A stretch of DNA of 64,000 bases from Umezawaea sp042738955 (GTDB lineage Bacteria; Actinomycetota; Actinomycetes; Mycobacteriales; Pseudonocardiaceae): NCBI RefSeq assembly GCF_042738955.1, contig NZ_JBHYHC010000034.1, positions 1 through 64,000 on the forward strand. The letters run 5' to 3'. The notes beneath the pieces were generated by a model. It saw only the letters and a list, made by a program, of their open reading frames with translations, had not been told where the DNA came from and made no database searches. Below are positions 63,512 to 64,000 of the stretch, piece after piece (position 1 is the first letter of the stretch; each line of letters starts with the position of its first letter). Position numbers and translations under genes: made by a program.

Positions 63512-64000
63512 GTCTCCCCCTGGAACATCTCCTGCCACATCCGGACGTACTCCGGCTTCTCGAGCTGCGTGATGAGGGTCGTGACGAACCGCGCCTCGGC
63601 GTCGAGCACCGCGAGGCGGTACTCCTCCTCGACGACGAACACCCACGCCAGGCCGCCGTCGACGGACGCCTTGACGTCGGCGCGGATCTGGTCGGTCTCC
63701 TCGGTCAGCGCCACCAGGCGACGGCCGAGCAGGTCCACCGCGTCGGCGGGCGAGAGCACCACCAGCAGCGACAGCGCGACGCCGAACTTCGGGAACTCGT
63801 GCTCCGGTCGGGCGACCAGGTCCCGCAGCCAGTCGTACAGCTCGGCCCTGCCGTCCTCGGTGAGCGCGTAGATCGTCCGCTCGGGTCGCTGGGTGTCGCG
63901 GACCGTGCCGTCCTCGGCGACGAAACCGGCCTTGACCAGCTGTTCCACCACCATGTACAGCGAGCCGCGGGTGTACTTGATGTTGCGACCCTTGTCCTGG
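63508..64000 (-). CDS. PadR-family regulator (partial, cut by window end)
   Basis: At least 163 aa are visible; the 5' end lies beyond the window. The frame reads through position 64000 (in reverse QDKGRNIKYTRGSLYMVVEQLVKAGFVAEDG). The visible winged helix is TRGSLYMVVEQLVKAGFV with RPERTIYALTEDGRAELYDWLR, typical of PadR, which uses GxLY-xxL-xL and YxLTxxG patterns. The rest is a helical C-terminal dimer domain. An internal ATG at 63954 exists but would cut the DNA-binding helix. It likely represses the coupled monooxygenase gene. Confidence 0.85.
   Translation of the reverse strand, partial: QDKGRNIKYTRGSLYMVVEQLVKAGFVAEDGTVRDTQRPERTIYALTEDGRAELYDWLRDLVARPEHEFPKFGVALSLLVVLSPADAVDLLGRRLVALTEETDQIRADVKASVDGGLAWVFVVEEEYRLAVLDAEARFVTTLITQLEKPEYVRMWQEMFQGET

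Overview
The window is high-GC (visibly about 70% or more) DNA with strong C/G third-position bias, many GTG starts and dense 4-nt ATGA/GTGA overlaps. The content (mec-cysO-cysM-clpS neighbourhood, ctaD-serB pair, OmpR-type two-component system, exosortase-like and NRPS/PKS genes) indicates an actinomycete. A Pseudonocardiaceae-type genus (Saccharothrix, Lentzea or Actinosynnema-like) is my inference, not something the sequence proves. No tRNA, rRNA, transposase, phage gene or CRISPR array was seen.

Layout. (1) 0.1-5.2 kb: accessory genes, namely a trypsin-like protease fused to a DNA/RNA non-specific endonuclease, a cysteine-hydrolase-like protein, and an XRE regulator translationally coupled to a glycosyltransferase-like protein. 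(2) 5.26-9.27 kb: a tight five-gene operon with four methionine-salvage enzymes (MtnA-like, MtnC, MtnB, MtnD) behind a flavin monooxygenase of the acyl-CoA-dehydrogenase fold. (3) 9.57-28.05 kb: an NRPS-PKS gene cluster: A-PCP loading protein, asparagine-synthetase-like amide synthetase with Ser replacing the glutaminase Cys, stand-alone A domain, 601-aa acyl-CoA-dehydrogenase-like protein, 2183-aa NRPS, MFS exporter, KS-AT-ACP and type II thioesterase. There is no terminal thioesterase domain, and the NRPS ends in an in-frame tandem duplication of a condensation-domain C-lobe.

(4) 28.15-31.7 kb, minus strand: secreted protein, lipoprotein, response regulator, histidine kinase and HD hydrolase, with a 358-bp degenerate repeat wedged between regulator and kinase. 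(5) 31.7-34.7 kb: APH-like kinase, OhrR-like regulator divergent from an alpha/beta hydrolase with a perfect palindromic operator, and a DUF305 lipoprotein with a DUF6153-like small protein. (6) 34.9-42.2 kb: core genes ctaD, serB, a Pth2-type hydrolase, a phospholipase D family protein and dinG.

(7) 42.2-55.5 kb: an accessory block lying between dinG and pncA/pncB, genes that are near neighbours in Mycobacterium tuberculosis. It holds a long palindromic element, an NmrA-like protein, a nucleotidyltransferase, BioY, a tetracycline-type ribosomal protection GTPase with a putative leader peptide, a 1039-aa NACHT ATPase (candidate anti-phage protein), and an exosortase-like surface-anchoring locus (exosortase, BcsA-like glycosyltransferase, two related secreted proteins, a 54-aa sorting-tail-only protein, UDP-GlcNAc 2-epimerase). 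(8) 55.5-62.3 kb: conserved NAD-salvage and cysteine-biosynthesis block pncA, pncB, GNAT, clpS, DUF2017, P1 peptidase-like, mec, cysO, cysM and an Rv1339-like phosphodiesterase. (9) 62.3-64 kb: FAD monooxygenase and a PadR regulator cut by the window edge.

The strongest candidates for undescribed biology are the exosortase locus with its shared LA-x-GAGL-type tail, the NRPS-PKS cluster, the NACHT protein and the protease-nuclease fusion.
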